Assembly (NCBI GenBank): GCA_019115425.1
Contig: DXDO01000031.1
Coordinates: 1 to 6,187 of the forward strand
From: Candidatus Agathobaculum merdigallinarum
Lineage (GTDB): Bacteria; Bacillota; Clostridia; Oscillospirales; Butyricicoccaceae
DNA: 6,187 bases
Direction of reading: 5' to 3'
Part shown: positions 5,532 to 6,187 of the stretch, in pieces
Position numbering within the stretch: position 1 is the stretch's first letter
Layout of the letters: the number at the start of each line of letters is the position of its first letter
The notes under the pieces: model-generated
The model's input: the letters and a program-made list of their open reading frames with translations, nothing else
What the model was told of the DNA's origin: nothing
The model's database searches: none
Program-made: the position numbers and the translations under genes

Positions 5532-5543
5532 TTACAGCTGTAA
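5532..5543. promoter_or_regulatory. Perfect palindrome TTACAGCTGTAA, possible operator
   Basis: The 12-base sequence is identical to its reverse complement and ends 2 bases before the putative -35 of the next promoter. Its core fits TACANNTGTA, the form of operators bound by CopY/BlaI-type winged-helix repressors. No such regulator gene is in the window, so the assignment rests on sequence form and position only. Confidence 0.4.
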
Positions 5544-5545
5544 AA

Positions 5546-5574
5546 TTCAAATGGATAGAAGGATGTGATATAAA
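5546..5574 (+). promoter_or_regulatory. Probable promoter of the downstream leader and secreted-protein gene
   Basis: TTCAAA at 5546-5551 and TATAAA at 5569-5574 are 17 bases apart, and TG at 5566-5567 gives an extended -10. Transcription would start near 5581, producing either a short RNA ending at the hairpin at 5621-5655 or a leader of about 325 bases before the ATG at 5907. Confidence 0.6.
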
Positions 5575-5620
5575 TAGCTTAACTGAATATTTTGGTTCGG
5601 ATAGAACCATGAGAAGCGGC

Positions 5621-5658
5621 AAAGCGGCAGAGTGATCTGACGTCTTGCCGCTTTTCTA
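5621..5658 (+). terminator. Terminator-like hairpin in the leader
   Basis: Bases 5621-5629 (aaagcggca) pair with 5646-5654 (tgccgcttt) around a 16-base loop, followed by tctatt. A tandem copy of the left arm (aagcggcaa, 5614-5622) can instead pair with 5645-5653, so two folds compete. The T-tract is short and partly inside the stem, so termination may be partial. Confidence 0.5.
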
Positions 5659-5716
5659 TTGCGTGAGAGACAGCCTCACAGGAACATTAAAAGAGGACAA
5701 AAGGGGAGAATTCATA

Positions 5717-5800
5717 ATGTATCTGTTCATCCACAGGCAGCGCCCGCCGCCTATCCCAGCCCTGTCAAAATCGGAGAGTTTCATGGAATTTCATATATAG
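5717..5800 (+). CDS. Possible 27-residue leader peptide
   Basis: ATG 5717 is preceded by AGGGGAG (5702-5708) at 8 bases. The frame encodes 27 residues, including RPPPIPAL (residues 9-16), and stops at TAG 5798-5800, 3 bases before a strong terminator stem. This arrangement, a short ORF directly followed by an intrinsic terminator ahead of another gene, resembles a transcription-attenuation leader. A Pro run can slow ribosomes. I do not recognise the peptide, and an ORF this short can arise by chance. Confidence 0.35.
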   Translation: MYLFIHRQRPPPIPALSKSESFMEFHI

Positions 5801-5803
5801 AAG

Positions 5804-5840
5804 AGGCCGCCTTTCACATTCTCTGAAAGGCGGCCTTTTT
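5804..5840 (+). terminator. Strong intrinsic terminator upstream of the secreted-protein gene
   Basis: Bases 5804-5816 (aggccgcctttca) pair perfectly with 5824-5836 (tgaaaggcggcct) with a 7-base loop, and Ts occupy 5836-5840. The sequence gccgcct of the left arm (5806-5812) also occurs at 5746-5752 inside the putative leader ORF, so the right arm could pair alternatively with that copy. Either this ends an upstream transcript, or it is a regulated attenuator for the gene at 5907. Confidence 0.85.
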
Positions 5841-5906
5841 GCGTTTATGGAGTTCATGTTAAACCGCCAACTCACATCGATAAACACAATTGGGAGGAGA
5901 AACGCA

Positions 5907-6187
5907 ATGAGAAAAAAACTGAAGCGACTTACATCAATGGCACTTGCCTTTATCTTGTCCGTGTCGGCATTTCCGGCCACAGCCTTTGCCGCGTTGGACA
6001 GCACCAGCACCCTTGCTGAAGTAACGGCAAAGTTCATCGACGCAGAGAACGGCAAAGAGATCATCCAGCCGGAGACGTATAGCGTCACGCATGAGGAAAA
6101 GTCGCCGCAGGAGATCGAAAACTACACCTACGTCGATTACGCGGAAAGCGTCGAGTACGTCTACTCACATAAAGACCTGACGTATAT
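5907..6187 (+). CDS. Secreted or surface protein, N-terminal part (3' end outside window)
   Basis: The first 93 residues are visible. A classic signal peptide spans residues 1-28: a positive start (MRKKLKRL), a hydrophobic core (MALAFILSVSAF) and a likely cleavage after TAFA. The mature part begins with a Ser/Thr stretch, then AEVTAKFIDAENGKEI (37-52), and continues to ENYTYVDYAESVEYVYSHKD (71-90). The pattern of a V-x-F/Y-x-D strand, a Gly-Lys turn and a final VEYVY strand recalls MucBP-like or related beta-grasp surface repeats, but this is a loose resemblance. The start is firm: GGGAGGAG at 5892-5899 lies 7 bases before ATG 5907. Less GC-rich than the genes before the junction and placed next to it, the gene could be cargo of an inserted element. 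No promoter is convincing between the terminator at 5840 and the start. Confidence 0.75.
   Translation, partial: MRKKLKRLTSMALAFILSVSAFPATAFAALDSTSTLAEVTAKFIDAENGKEIIQPETYSVTHEEKSPQEIENYTYVDYAESVEYVYSHKDLTY

Larger units (their letters stand above)
5417..5906 (+). other. 490-base AT-richer region without a long gene
   Basis: This stretch separates the broken spoIVB from the last gene. It holds minor hairpins (5479-5485 with 5493-5499; 5593-5598 with 5604-5609), a perfect palindrome, a promoter, two terminator-like hairpins and a possible short leader ORF, each listed separately. The longest other open stretch, 5459-5632, has no ribosome binding site or recognisable product. Nothing resembling the missing SpoIVB C-terminus was found in any forward frame. 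Confidence 0.6.

Noticed and set aside
5459..5635. Open frame downstream of the spoIVB break as the lost SpoIVB C-terminus
   Set aside because: The translation has no SGSP motif, no resemblance to the family end and no ribosome binding site.
5765..6088. 107-codon minus-strand frame opposite the secreted-protein gene
   Set aside because: It overlaps the strong terminator and the signal-peptide gene, which has a good ribosome binding site; it is a shadow frame.

Overview
The window looks like a chromosomal segment from a GC-rich, endospore-forming Firmicute, most plausibly a gut Clostridia member of the Oscillospiraceae/Butyricicoccaceae type. The basis is strong GGAGG-type ribosome binding sites, consensus sigma-A-like promoters, an SpoIVB-family sporulation protease, an ECF vitamin transporter subunit, a type III pantothenate kinase homologue and CmpB/TMEM229-family membrane proteins. 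This placement is inferred from gene content and composition, not from a search. All supported genes are on the + strand.

Layout. (1) 1-673: C-terminal half of glucose-6-phosphate isomerase, cut by the window edge. It is followed by a 170-base run of stacked hairpins ending in an intrinsic terminator (808-842). (2) 882-2677: a promoter with an extended -10 and four closely spaced genes that look like an operon: a small membrane protein with a zinc ribbon, a five-helix CmpB/TMEM229-family protein, a nucleoside 2-deoxyribosyltransferase-like enzyme, and a second, shorter CmpB/TMEM229-like protein. (3) 2683-4397: a near-consensus promoter driving a type III pantothenate kinase homologue and an ECF S component, closed by a strong terminator. 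Together they suggest pantothenate uptake and its trapping by phosphorylation, but the kinase homologue has a degenerate N-terminal phosphate-binding motif. (4) 4510-5416: an SpoIVB-type S55 peptidase whose reading frame stops immediately before the position where the family carries its catalytic SGSP motif. (5) 5417-6187: AT-richer DNA without a long gene for 490 bases. It contains a perfect palindrome beside a promoter, two terminator-like hairpins and a possible 27-residue leader peptide. The start of a secreted or surface protein follows and runs off the window.

The most notable feature is the boundary near 5414. An otherwise well-conserved spoIVB is interrupted at a highly conserved coding site, and the composition and gene style change at the same point. 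This looks like the end of an inserted element, or a deletion scar. It raises the testable possibility of an intervening element in a sporulation gene, similar in concept to skin elements. Neither the recombinase nor the other gene fragment is visible here, so this remains a hypothesis.
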